In this document: piece by piece, positions 13,578-25,804 of the stretch | Numbering within the stretch: the stretch's first letter is position 1 | Layout of the letters: each line of letters starts with the position of its first letter | Source: Paramecium pentaurelia | Taxonomy: Eukaryota > Ciliophora > Oligohymenophorea > Peniculida > Parameciidae | Assembly (NCBI GenBank): GCA_905183005.1 | Contig: CAJJDO010000024.1 | Span: 497,083 to 561,082 of the forward strand | Reading direction: 5' to 3' | Length of the DNA: 64,000 nt | The notes under the pieces: model-generated | The model's input: only the letters and a program-made list of their open reading frames with translations | Database searches by the model: none | What the model was told of the DNA's origin: nothing | Translations under genes and position numbers: made by a program

Positions 13578-13765
13578 TAAATAATAAAATTCAACTTAAA
13601 ACTTAGTTAATTAATTTACAACATCGATAAAATAATACATTTTAAAACTATTTATAATAAAATAGTTCTATTTAATATTATATTCAATAAATAGATATAT
13701 ATATATATCAAAAAAACTTTCTTCAAATAAATTAATGTCTTATAATTATAATAAATATTACAAAA

Positions 13766-14595
13766 ATGGATGATGAAAAAAAAAAGAAAAAAGGTAATAA
13801 AATAGATTTAAATCTATTACCTTCTTCAATGAAAGAACGTTATGCTGCTATGGGTATATTACCTAAAGCTTAAATTCCAAAATCAAATGTTTAAGTTGAT
13901 GTATAAAGAATGAAACAGAAAAAGATTGAGAAAGAGTAACCTATTGAATAAAAATTAGAAGGCATAGAAATTAAAGCAAGTGAAAAAAAGTAGTTAGAAA
14001 AGTAAACTTAATTGTTATATTTAGAGTATTCTAAATGCTTAAAAAAAAAGATGTTGATTATTTTGATGCCAAAGATGTTGATAAAATGCTTCGATTTTTA
14101 GGAGTTTCACTTACTAAATCTGAAATTGATCTTATGTTATGGGTAAACTATATTATTTATAATAAAAAATAGGAAGTTGATGAAAATCTTGATGGAAAAG
14201 TAAGTTGGACAGAATTTTTAAATATGTACAAGAAATGTACAATAGATAAGACAGGTTTAGAGCCAAAGAGTTTATTTCATATGATTTAATTTTTAATGTA
14301 TTTACCACCAGATAGGAAAGATCCAAAAGTAACAGTCGAAGTATAAAATATTAATTTATAATATTAGGATACATTAGAATTATTATATGTTAGATTTGGA
14401 AGGTAATCTTTGGATTCTGAAATTCATGCTATTTTTGGAGATGAGGAGAAAAATAAAGATGGTGAAGAGAAGGCTATTTCATTTAGTGAATATATGGAGA
14501 AAATTAATGAGAGAGCAATTTAATAAAGAAAACTAAGAAAGGAAGAATAAAAACAATAATTTTAATACTTCAAAAAAGAAAAGTAAATGGAATGA
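13766..14595 (+). CDS. EF-hand protein, 249 aa, possibly axonemal
   Basis: Three introns (23, 30 and 27 nt) give 249 residues. After a basic N-terminus there is a helix-loop-helix pair at about residues 80-140. Its second loop, DENLDGKVSWTE, has the Dx[DN]xDG pattern of a calcium-binding EF-hand. The first loop (KKKDVDYFDAKD) is degenerate. A partial second lobe (DEEKNKDGEEKAISFSEY) follows, then a Lys/Gln coiled tail. Two-lobed EF-hand proteins of this size include dynein docking-complex and other ciliary calcium sensors, so a ciliary role is plausible but not shown. The start at 13766 was chosen because an ATG 28 bp upstream soon meets TGA. Calmodulin-like identity is excluded by length. 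Confidence 0.8.
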
Positions 14596-14869
14596 TTTCA
14601 ATATTATATCCTTTAATAATTGAAATGATCATCATTAAATTAATAAACTATTTTATCAATAAATATATATACAATAATAAATAAACTATATAACTTTTTT
14701 AATAAATAAATTTAATTTATGTTTAATACCAAGATAATAAAGAATATATAAGATTATTAAAATATAACTAAATGAATTTAAATTAATAATATATTATCAA
14801 TTATAATTTCAAGTAGAAAATCAAAAAAAAGTTATATTTATATAAATATATTAATCAAACTAATTTGTC

Positions 14870-16811
14870 TCAAGATTTTTTAACTGAAGGTCTTCTGCTA
14901 TGTTATTATAGTTATTAAATAACTTGGGGAGCTTTATTATTAGTAATTGTTAATGGTTTTTCATACTTTTTCTTTTCTAATATTTCTTTTATCTATTAAC
15001 CTTCTAAAATTAAACGACCCATTTAATTAATTTCTCTATTTGTCTTACTCAATAATGAATTCTCATGTGATGTTAATTAAATTTTAGCAGCCAATCTATC
15101 ACATTCTTATTACAACTGTCTATTCATACCCTCCAATCTTTCTACGACTGATTAGAGATGTAATATTTCTCTATCTTTTAATATTAATTACTAAGTAGTT
15201 TTATCAAAATTCTAAGAACTTGTATTAATTCATATAAATACTTTTTGTTATTTTTTTTTAATTATTTTAATTCATCTTCATTTCTTTATAATTCATTTTC
15301 AAGATTAGCTATTTATCTAAGTAGATCTCTATTTTAATCTTATAATTACATACATTATTAAGAGACTTCTTCAAAAGATCTAAAATATATAAAATATTAC
15401 TATTCAGCTTAAACTCTATATAATCTTTCTTCTTCTACTTATTTCAAATATATTTCAATATTTTTTTATTTGATATCCATTTCAGATAATTTTTCATCTT
15501 GCATTTTTATTCTATCAACTAAGGTTTGCTTTTCCTTTTTAAATTGCTCTTAAATATGAAGATGATCTTTATGTTCTTTAGATTATTATTCTTTTAATGT
15601 ATTTATCTAATTACAAAATTGTTAATTGTCTTTTTATAATTATACAATCTAACTCTAAAATTCTTATTTATTATTTTAAAATTCTTTAATCTGTTAATTT
15701 TGATCTCGAACTTATTATTATATTTAAAGATCTTTCTATTATAATTGTTATAGTTGTAATTACATTTTATCTAGCTTTTGATCTTTTTCCATTAAAGAAT
15801 CCTTTAAGATTTAAGATTCTTACATATATTATTCATTTAATTCTTATAAATCTATACATTATTATGATAATTTTCCATATTCATCATTAATATTTTGTAT
15901 TTATTATTAATATTACAAATTATGCATTTATAATTGATCAATCTAATTTTTTAATGAATTAAATTCTTTATTTTTATGTTTTTCTTAGTTTTATAACTAT
16001 TACTATAAAGTTGAATATCTTTCATTATAATTTTACATCTAATCAATTTTATGAGCATATTTATTTCTTTCTGCTTCCATTTATTAATAATCTTTATATA
16101 GTTATTATAAATTTTATTCATATTTATCAGATTGATGCTTAATTTGTGTAATATAATTTTTCATATCTTCCATTTTACCATATAAATGACTTAATTCTTA
16201 TTCTCTTTTAATTACTAATTTCTCTAATTCTTTAATTTACCTTCTAGTTTGTTTTTTATTTTTCTTTTAATCAGAATTTTGAATATTTATAGGATCTTGA
16301 TGATATAATTCATTTTAATTAAGTAATTCTTATAAGTTATTTAATTCTTGAGTAATCTAATCATTTTCTTATTACAATTGAATTATTTAATCCTTATACA
16401 TATTATTCTCTTGTATTAGAAATTCCATTTATTAGTTTTTATGCTAGATATTTGTTTTATATTAATCATTATCTTCTAGTAATTTATTATAATATTGTCC
16501 ACCTTATTCCATCTCCTTTCTATAATCTTATAATTTATTTTCGAAGAATTCATTCTCTTATCTCAAACTTTGACTCAATTAAAATTAAGTTCGTAAATCA
16601 TTCTTTAAATTCTCTATTTAATCAATCAATTCATTGTTTTCTGTTTCTAATTATTTAATATTCTTAATATTATAAGAATTCCTTATACTTGCTTAAGATT
16701 CTCTAATTGATTTATCAAATTGAAATTTTCAGTTTGTAATTGATGATTATGCTTTTCAAGATTTTCATATCTCATTAGCATTTCCTAAAGTTCTTCATCC
16801 TTTGAGGACAT
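14870..16811 (-). CDS. Long coiled-coil protein, about 635 aa
   Basis: The frame starts MSSKDEELQEMLMRYENLEK and continues as an almost uninterrupted Glu/Gln/Leu/Lys/Asn coiled coil to the C-terminus HSRRPSVKKS. One intron (26 nt, GTATAAGG..TTAAG) is clear near 16655-16680. The length modulo 3 shows at least one more that I did not place. There is no globular domain, signal peptide or membrane segment. Such proteins in ciliates are usually cytoskeletal or basal-body components, but nothing here proves it. The start lies 47 bp from the stop of the Myb gene on the same strand. Confidence 0.72.
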
Positions 16812-16858
16812 AAAAATATATATTTATTTAAAATAAAAGATTAACGATCATAAATTTA

Positions 16859-18548
16859 TCATTTTTCTCCATCAGAATCTACAACTTTGATATCATTACC
16901 GAATAAATCATCAAAACTTACCGGTTTATTGATTTCTTTAATAGTTTATGCCACTTATTCTTAAATATTCTTTTATTAATGTTGATATCCTCCAATAGAT
17001 TATGACATACAAGGTAATACAGGAGGCAACCAATAACTATTTATCATGCTCTATCCCATAGGCATCATAAATGATGGCTGGTTAGCCAATAATAATAATG
17101 GCTGCATTGTACTTTATCGATTAATATCATCTATTGATTTTTACATCATAAACATATTATGATCAGATTAAGTGAGTGTTGAACATTTACTATTATTATT
17201 CTCTTCAGTTTTTATTTATTTATAGATATGCTTTAATATTAATCCTTGATAATCCAATGTATTAAATGGTGATATAAATAACTTTTTTGTTTTTTTATTA
17301 AAAAGTACAACACCAGATCTATCATTTTCTACAAAAAATTGATTATCAACTCTTTTGATATTCAATAATTTTTTGTATAATATGTCACTCTTATGGCTAG
17401 ATGATAAATCATAATGAAATAAATCAAAAAAATCATCATTTTTTATTTTTTATGCTTCTTCATACTTACCTTCTGAAACACATAAATCAATATATAAACT
17501 TTATATTCCTAATACTATAAACTACCATTCATAATTGTCAATTTCTTCTATTGGTGTTATTTTTCCATATTTATTTGCATAATCCATTCTTAACTTTTAC
17601 ACTTTTGAAAATAATTGTGGATTAATTGTTTCAAATTCATACTTTAATTTCTCTTTTTTTAATAAAGAATTGTATTTATTCTTTAAAGAATTCTCTGTTC
17701 TCACTCTTCCATAAAGAGCAGATAATTCAGACCATTTCTTTCCTCTTATTAATATTGTTTTTAATAAATCTATTTCTTATTATTTTGACCATGGTTCACT
17801 ACATATTAAACTTTTTATTACTTGCAAATATTGGGATCCAACCTATTAATCCATCTCTCTCTACATTACTTTGGTTATCTGAATATTTTATTAGGAGATC
17901 TCTTGTACATTTCTCTAGCTATTTAAGACCATTTGTTTTCCTTTCCCAACCTACTAAACTCTCTTAAAGATATTGCTTAATTAATACTCATGCACTTATT
18001 ATAGTAGTTAATCCTCTTCTTCTGTCCAAGGAGCCTCTGAAAGTGAAATTTTATATTTCTATTCCCATTTCAATCTACATTAATGTGCATTCCTCCCTAT
18101 AATCATTTTAGCTATGTCTCTCCATTCAATAGGTGTCTTAGTTTTAAGAATAATTTTAATTACAAGTTAATTGATTTCTTTTAATAAACAATATCTGATA
18201 ACCACCCAATAAAATAATCTTTTATCTTAATCATTCCATTTTACACTTCTTCTACGAGCATTCTAACTTTATTTATGATAATCAATTCCTATACATATTT
18301 ATTTAGAACAAGATTTTTGCTTCATCGATTGTTGGCCAATCGTCTACTTTTAAACGAAGATTGGAACCTATTCTTGTCAGCTATTCCCTTGTTTCTTAAA
18401 ACTCCTTTGAGTTTTCAACAAAACTACTGAAATGCTGATTTACCACTTCGTAAGGATAGACTTAAACAATAACATACTAAACGTTACTAATTAGATCCTC
18501 CATCTCGCAACTACCAGCTAGTTTTACTTCCTTCCTCTCTGTTTGCAT
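16859..18548 (-). CDS. Myb/SANT-repeat DNA-binding protein, 537 aa
   Basis: Three introns (28 nt GTATAGG..AAAG, 25 nt GTATTAATT..TTAAG, 23 nt GTAATAAA..GTAG) restore a 537-residue frame from ATG 18548-18546. After an N-terminal helical region, three Myb-type repeats follow in tandem. The first has RRRSVKWNDQDKRLFYW and IGRNAHQCRLKWEQK. The second has APWTEEEDQLL with QCRERWINRLDP. The third has EPWSKQQEIDLL with a KNKYNSLLKKE recognition helix. Spaced Trp residues and RxRW/KxKW motifs mark the family. These bind DNA as transcription regulators or, in SNAPc190-type proteins, small-RNA promoters. Which subfamily applies cannot be settled by eye. The C-terminal part is disordered. Confidence 0.87.
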
Positions 18549-19297
18549 TAATAAAATATAAAATACTGTATTATTAATTCATTATTAACTACAGCGTTGA
18601 GAATTTGAATAGCAAAGTGTTTATATTGAAATTGATAAGTTTTTTATAATTTTTATCAATTTCTTCTAACATTTAAACAAAATAATCATGAATTCTTCAA
18701 TTGAATATTATTTTTATCCAATAAAATTATTTCAATAAAATTTCATGATATTTATAATTTATATTCATTTTAAAATTCAGTTCCATTTATTACTTACACA
18801 ATTCTCATTTAATGTAAATTTTCTATTAAATCTATAATAATGATTCTAAAATAAAAATACCTTTACAAATTCATTAAATTTAATGTATATTTTATAATAG
18901 ATGCAGTATTATTAAGGTTGCCTTCATTGACTAAATTTACTTTTATAAATAACAACTCTACATTTCAATAATTTTATCCTTTTTCTATTTACTTAATCTC
19001 TCCTATATTATTCAATTCATACTAATAAATATATGATAGAAAATAAAATTAATTTCTAAAATGTAATATTCAAATTAAGAGATAAATAATTAGATGATTA
19101 AAATAAAATATATAGTATATCTAATATTTTATACAAATTGTAAATTATGCTTTCAACTTTTTATTATCAAACTCTAATATTATCATTTCAGTAGTATAAT
19201 TTAAGCAAAAGTAAATTGAAATTAGCAATTTTATAATAAATATCAATAAATTTTTAATTTTTAAAATATACTGATAATTGAATAGATGATGTTTGAC
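18549..19297. other. Spacer of 750 bp containing a probable gene relic
   Basis: There is no intact gene. The region lies between the Myb gene start and the stop of the acidic-protein gene. The only coding-like signal is the interrupted minus-strand frame at 18743-19018, described separately. Confidence 0.4.
18743..19018 (-). pseudogene. Gene relic with in-frame TGA
   Basis: One minus-strand frame reads protein-like for over 80 codons (for example ELLFIKVNLVNEGNLNNTAS). It is broken by TGA at 18967-18965 and ends at TGA 18745-18743. No start or intron set yields an intact protein. This fits a decayed gene or duplicate. An unrecognised intron structure is the alternative. Confidence 0.3.
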
Positions 19298-20941
19298 TCA
19301 TATGTTTTTTTATAAATGCCATTCATAATAGGCTGCTTCAAGTTAATATGAGTTTTCTATAGATCTTACATTGTGATCTGTTTCTATAAAACTAGCTCCT
19401 ATATGTTGCTTTTTCAATTATTCTAGATATTTTTCATACAATATTTATGGATACTGATCTTAAGGTACTTTCAATTTGAATTCTTCAAAACTCTAAATTG
19501 GTGAAGCTTTTATATTGTATTTCTATTGAAGTTCTTAAAGAATTTGATCTAATATATAATAAATAGAATATTTACTTTTTCTCAAATTTAATTATTCAGT
19601 ATATGATACATTGGATTGATCAAAGACTTCTTAAATTTAATCTTGTTCTACTGTTGAATTTTCTTATTATTCATTTTATTCCGAAACAAGTTTAATGTTT
19701 TCTAAGAAATTGAGATCAACTTCATCAGCTTTTTATAAATATTTTTAAAGTCTTTCTTCTCTTGGATTAAGAACTTTTAATTCTTATTATGGTTCAGTTT
19801 ATTATTCCTCTTAATCTAATTCAATTGTAATTTCTGTGTCAAATAATGGACTAGAAAAGCGTTATTATTGTTTTACAGATCTTAAATTATTATTGTTAGC
19901 AAATTAAGCAAAAATTGTTTCGTATTCATTAAGAATTGGTTTTTTAGTATTTTATTTCTCATTAGTTGGAGGAGTAACTTTTTATTCTTCTTCTATAGGT
20001 TGATTAGGAATATCTTATGTTTATTATTCAATTTTATTATTGATTGTTAATTATTGAGGAATATCTTTTTGATCAGTATGTGATGTATTCTCAATTTATT
20101 GCATTAAACTTTCTGTTTTTAATTTCAATTAATCTTTTATTAATAGTTTATTATTTATTTTAGATTCTACTTTATCTATTGTTGATTATTCAACTTCAAT
20201 ATTCTTTTTGGCTTCTTCAAACATCTATTAAATTTTAGGTGAAAACTTAGGTGCTCTATCTATATATTTTAATTCAATAAGTTTTTCAGCTTTGCTTTCT
20301 TCTTACATATCAATATTATTTCTAGATAAAAATGAAACATTAATAGATTCTTTTGGATTAAATTCAATAATATTAATCTTTTTGGTTCTGTCTTCTGAAA
20401 TCTTTTCTAATTTTTATAATTCTTCTTCAATATTAATAGGTTTTGATATTTTAATTGTAGTAATCTCATCTTCTTCATCTTCTTCATCTTCAGATTCACT
20501 ATCACTATCACTATCACTATCACTTTCAATAACACTCTAAATATCTTCTTATTAAGATATCTCATTAAGATTTGAATCAAAACTATTAATTCCATTAGGA
20601 TGATTTATTTATTCTTCCAAATTTAAAATTGATTGATTTATCATCTTCTTTAAACTATCTTCATGAGATATGTGTGGTTATTCAATCTTATCTATTTTAA
20701 TTGTCTATTCTATTAGATTTTCTACTTTATCTTAAGATATTGTAGGATTTTCTTTTCTTAAAGGTATGAATTTAGATATTGATGGCTTTTCTTATTAATT
20801 ATGAAATTCAGTATTAATTTTTAATTATTTAGTTTAATCATTCCCTAACTTATAATAAAAATTACTAAAGTATAATAAACATTCATCTTCACAATTAAAA
20901 CTTGATTAAGCTATTATAGATAAAGCTATTTATTGTTTCAT
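19298..20941 (-). CDS. Acidic low-complexity protein with Ser-Asp tract, 547 aa, intronless
   Basis: The frame runs from ATG 20941-20939 (MKQQIALSIIAQSSFNCEDE) to TGA 19300-19298 with no intron needed. A small Cys-containing N-terminal region is followed by mostly disordered Glu/Lys/Gln sequence. A striking acidic run of repeated Ser-Asp, then Glu/Asp, is centred at 20465-20530. The C-terminal 100 residues (YYILDQILQELQQKYNIKAS onwards) look folded and helical. Nucleolar chaperones and scaffold proteins carry such acidic tracts, but no family is recognised. The start is 28 bp from the lectin stop on the same strand. The upstream frame overlaps lectin exons, so an earlier start is unlikely. 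Confidence 0.65.
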
Positions 20942-20969
20942 AAGATTATATCCTTAGAATGTTGGTAAA

Positions 20970-21635
20970 TCATCGATTCTAGACTATAGAATATCAACAG
21001 CACCAGCCACAACGCAAACTCCTAATATTTCTGTATCTATGGATTGGAACTTAAGCATGATTCCTTCATTTCTAATATCTAATTTTTAGATTAGTTGTGG
21101 ATACCCTATTAAAATGAGAAGGTATTGCTTTATTATCTTACTCCAGTTAAGAATACCCATGATTTAGGTACTTTGACAAACTATCTAGAGATTTTAGATG
21201 CAAATACTTTAAATAAGGAATGAACACAATTTCTTTGACTTTAAAATTCAAACAATTCACTTATACCCTATCATCAACGATAGCCATATAACGATATTCT
21301 AATGATTATTCTGTTCCACTCAAAACTCCTATTGTAAATCCTATAATTAATGTAAAATAGTGTACCATCTGTAGTCACATTGTAAATCTTACTGAAATAC
21401 ACTTAAGAATTATGATTCATTAGACTATTAATTGTTAATGCAACCTAAGGGACACGGATAAATGGCTGATCAAATTAAATTTCCTTTATTTTTCATTTGC
21501 AATTTGTCATACTTAATATTTTAGTTTTCCAGGTTAAAGATCTTCAAATTGAATTAACCCAATCTCTAATTATAATGGTATGTTTTTGGAAGTAACCAAA
21601 TAAAACAGAAGAAGGCCTATTAGTTATACCTTCAT
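20970..21635 (-). CDS. Secreted H-type lectin domain protein, 180 aa, five introns
   Basis: A signal peptide (MKVQLIGLLLFYLVTS) opens the frame. Five introns of 29, 25, 23, 26 and 20 nt are needed in only 666 bp, and removing them gives exactly 181 codons. Two H-lectin-like units follow. The first has FDQPFIRVPQVALTINSL, then YFSKIYNVTTDGFTIGV and EYRYMAIVDD. The second has FVKVPKSWVFLTG, then LKFQSIDTEILGVCVVA. The F-P-V-x-L, NVTT-GF and DTEI-GV elements are family hallmarks. H-type lectins bind GalNAc and are abundant secretory proteins in ciliates. The gene is divergent from the aminopeptidase, with 206 bp between starts. The last short intron and the C-terminal VQNR are the least certain part. 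Confidence 0.85.
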
Positions 21636-21841
21636 AAAATTAATAATATATTAAAAAACGAATAAACTAAATTGAAATCAATCAATAATAGTATAGATGA
21701 ACCTGATGTGATTTTTAATAATTCAATAGATATTTTAAAGAATAATTTAGAATTGATAATTAAATGTGATATTCACTATTTGGTGTACATTTAATAAGTT
21801 TTGTTCATTTAAATATTAAATATTATATATATAAATTCATC

Positions 21842-24447
21842 ATGCTTACAAAATAAATAGCTTTTAAGAGATCAGAATCACTTTCTTAAGTTGATTACAA
21901 AATATATATAGAATTGTTAAAAGGAAAACTATATAGAGGAGTAATATTTATCTCTGTTTAAATTCATAAAAGTGATGGATTATTGTTAGATTGGTAAGGT
22001 GGTAAACTTGATGGAATAACAGTGAATGGTAATCCAGTTGAATGGAAATTGGAAAATGGATTCATAACTTTAGTTGACCAAGAAAATCTTTAAGGTCTGA
22101 CAGAAATAAGAAGTAAAATTTTGAAGTTAAATGATTATAGTTAATTTTGAGAATGAATATTCTACTACAGGTTATGGATTACATTCATTTATTGATTCAG
22201 ATGACTAATAATATCTTTATTCATAATGTGAGCCTTATCATTTTTCCAAGATCTTTCCGTGCTTTGATCAACCAGATTTAAAAGGTTTTAAATTAAATTA
22301 ATTTAATAGGTACTCTTAAATTGATTGCTCAGGCTCCTAAAGAATGGAAGATTATTAGCAATGAAAAGAAATTGGAAGGGAATATGTAAAATGTAGAATT
22401 GGCATAAGTCTAACAATTAGGCTATATTTAACATAAGGATGATTATTAAATATAGGAATTTTAGACAACAAAGAAATTATCTACTTATCTTTATGCTATT
22501 GTAGCAGGACCTTATGAAGAGATCAAATGTGAACAATTACACAATGGAATTGAGATGAGTTTGTTCTGTAGAGTTTCTTTGAAATAATATTTATAAGGAG
22601 ATAGTAATGACATATTTAAACTGACTAAGGATGGTATGCAATACTATGAATAATTATTCTAATTTCCATATCCATTTAGCAAATATGATCAAATATTTTG
22701 TCCAGAATATGCTACTGGAGCCATGGAAAATGCTGGAGCTGTTACTATAAATGATAGTCAAATATTCAAAGAAGAAGTACCTATAGATTAAATTGCTTAA
22801 AGAGGAAATGTTTTGTTGCACGAACTGTCTCATATGTGGTTTGGAGATTTGGTGACTATGAAATGGTGGGATGATTTATGGTTAAATGAGAGTTTTGCTG
22901 AATTTATATCCCATTTATGCTAATCTAAAGTTCACAATATTCCTATTGATCATTGGGTTGAATTTTTAAAGAGTAAAATCTGGGGTTATATAACAGATCA
23001 GAGAAATACTACTCATCCTATTTTCTGTGATGTTCAAAATACTGATTAAGCAGATAATATTTTTGATGGTATTACATATGCTAAAGGTGCAGCTCTATTA
23101 AAATAATTATTCACAATGATGGGAGAACAAAAATTCAGTTAAGCTATGGGATAATATTTTAATAAGTATTAATATTCAAATACCACTCTTGCTGATTTCT
23201 TTGGAGTTTTGAAAGAATAATTTGAAGGAGATTATTTACTTTAATGGTAATAAGATTGGATTATGAAAGCTGGTTTAAATTTGGTTGAACTTGTCTCAGT
23301 CAATTAAAATATTTATACTTTTAAATAAATAGCAACACTTAAAGATTTACATCCAACCTTAAGAAATTAAATGTTTAAAGTTGGATTATATGATCAAGAT
23401 GGCAAAGAATTAGAAATTAAATTAATTTAATTAAATCCAGTTGAAGAGACTATTTTAGAATTTGAACATCAGAATGCATTTGTACTATTAAATTTTGATG
23501 ATGGTTCATTTGTTAAAACTTCTTATTCATAATAATAAGCAAATTTCTTTTTAAAGAATCTCTCTAATCTTACAACTATCAATAGAGTTTTAGTTTTGAG
23601 ATCTATTTGGGATTAAGTTAGAGATGGACTTACTAGTTTTACTACATTCATAAATGGTGTCTTAAAATCTTTATTGAATGAAACTGATGATGCTGTTCTT
23701 TAAATGGTTTTAGAATGGTGTACTGGAGGTGTTTCATTTTATTGTCCAATCAAACATAGATAAACTTTTGAGAATGAATTGGCTGATGTTATTATTGAAT
23801 TATTAAGAAAATGTCCAAAAGAAAATAAAAATAAAAGATTAATATTATTAGATTATTTGGCATTATGGGGTACATCTCAATAAAATTTGGAATTCTTATT
23901 ATAACATATTAATTCAGATGAAGCAGAATTTGGATTTATAGGATTATCAAATGGATGGAGAATTATTAGAAATATATTTGCTAATCTTAACATACCAAAA
24001 GAACAAAAATGGTAATTATTTGAAAAATGGGCTTAAAGAGATGGAACAGATGAAGTAAGATTACAAAAAAGATTTTTAGAAAGTTTATTTAATTTTGATA
24101 AACTTTGGGAATATTTTATTAATTATAATAAAGAAGAAAGTATTCCAATGGTTAAAGAAGCAATGGCTGCATTTAATCATTAAATTCATTTAGAATAATT
24201 GTTTAATTATGAATAGAAATATTTTGAAATCTTACCAACAATATTTTCAACTAAGAGTTCAGAATATGCAAAGGAGTTCTATCATTCTCTATATCCAATT
24301 AATGACAATATTAATTCATATATTGAACTTTGTGAAAAAACCTTATTAAACTCATAAAACGATATCTTAACTAAATTTTTAAAGGAATCTATTGATGCAG
24401 ACCAAAGAAGATTAAAAACTTATAAATTCTTTTTGGATCCAAAATGA
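21842..24447 (+). CDS. M1-family zinc aminopeptidase, 850 aa
   Basis: The protein removes N-terminal residues from peptides. The exopeptidase motif GAMEN is present (in TGAMENAGAVTIND) at about residue 275. The zinc site HELSH at about residue 309 is followed 18 residues later by the Glu of LNESFAEF, the canonical HExxH-18-E arrangement. Two introns (28 nt GTAAAATT..TATAG, 25 nt GTTTTAAA..AATAG) restore an 851-codon frame. There is no signal peptide or membrane anchor, so it is probably cytosolic like puromycin-sensitive aminopeptidase or the ERAP-related cytosolic enzymes. The N-terminal beta saddle (PCFDQPDLKG) and a helical C-terminal domain are both recognisable. The family assignment is secure. 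Confidence 0.97.
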
Positions 24448-24737
24448 GTAACATAATAAATAATAAATTATCATTTTATTTATTGATTATCTTCTTAAAT
24501 TAATTATATTATATTAATTGTTCTGTTTTTTATTTTTATTTTATAATTAATTCTTTAATATTTATTAAAAAATGATTAATAGATTAGTTATTTTAATAAA
24601 AGATGATTAGAATCTAAAAAGTATAATAATTTTTTAATTATTATTTTGAATTTATAGATTTGTAAAATATTAATTTTATCCCTCATTTATTAAACAATAA
24701 CTATTATATATTATAATTTATAAATATATAGAATTGT

Positions 24738-25790
24738 TCATTTTTATAATATTTAAAAAAGAGATTCAAATTCAGTAGAAAAAGTAGCCTCAATTTCTAA
24801 TTTTTCATTTTTTTAAATCATTGTTCCATTTGAATTTTAATAAAATTATTCATTAATGTCAACAGGAAAATTCTAAAATATTATCTTCTTTGCTTATAAC
24901 ATAATTCCTTAATTTTAACCAAATATTTATGTTTGTAAATCTCGATTAGTTTTAGTAAACTAAAATCCATATTTTTAATCAAAAAGAATAGGTGTTTTAA
25001 GAACTTAGCTTAAATGTGCTCTAATTTAATGTTTACGACCTTCAAAAATTTGTAGATCAAGGACAGAATACATTTCATCATGATATTAATATTCTTAGAT
25101 AACTTCATAAGAAGTTCTAGCAGGTAGATATTTACCTTCTAATAATTATTCTTCATTATAACATGTTTATTTTTGATTATTAGTATTAAATAATAATGGA
25201 CGGTCAATTAAACCTTTTTGTACTTTAGTTTGACCTTAAACAACAGCAATATATTTCTTTGTTATAAAGGCTTTTTCTTAAATAATCCTACTTATTTCTG
25301 TTGCAATATCTTTATTTTTAGCAATAATTAAAAGGCCAGATGTTAATTAATCTAATCTATGAATAATGTAGAAGTTTTTAAAATATAAATTTAAAATCTC
25401 TGGTATATTATAATTAGGATTGGCTCCTCCTTATGATGCATATCCATGTTATTTATTTAGAATGATAATTTAATCATTCTCATATAGGATCATTTTTTTT
25501 AATTCTTCATAAGCTTAAATATTAGGAATTGGTCTTAATTATGTATCAACTTATTTCTTTAATTTATCCCAATATGTCACTACATCTCCTTCTTTTAATA
25601 AAAATTAATGATCTTTAATTTTTTTGTTATTAACATTAATTTCACCATTTCTAATTAATTTTTAAACTTCATTCCAACTACGATTAAGGTCTTCTATAAG
25701 AAATTTATCTATTCTTGAACCAGAATGTGAGTTGAAAATGGGTACACTTAATTTAGTAAAATGCGATTTAATGAATGTGGTTAAGAACAT
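24738..25790 (-). CDS. RluA-family RNA pseudouridine synthase, 350 aa
   Basis: The enzyme isomerises uridine to pseudouridine in rRNA or tRNA. An S4 RNA-binding domain (RIDKFLIEDLNRSWNEVQKL with NGEINVNNKK) at residues 18-70 precedes the catalytic domain. The catalytic motif is HRLDQLTSGLLIIAKN (about residue 143), with the Asp of HRLD as nucleophile. Downstream conserved elements include GRKHQIRAH. The frame is intronless and exactly 351 codons. The basic, acid-poor N-terminus MFLTTFIKSHFTKLS could be a mitochondrial targeting sequence. It is divergent from the kelch/EGF gene with only 14 bp between start codons. The exact RluA, RPUSD or PUS5/6 subtype is not determined. Confidence 0.93.
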
Positions 25791-25804
25791 GAATATAATA
25801 TTTT

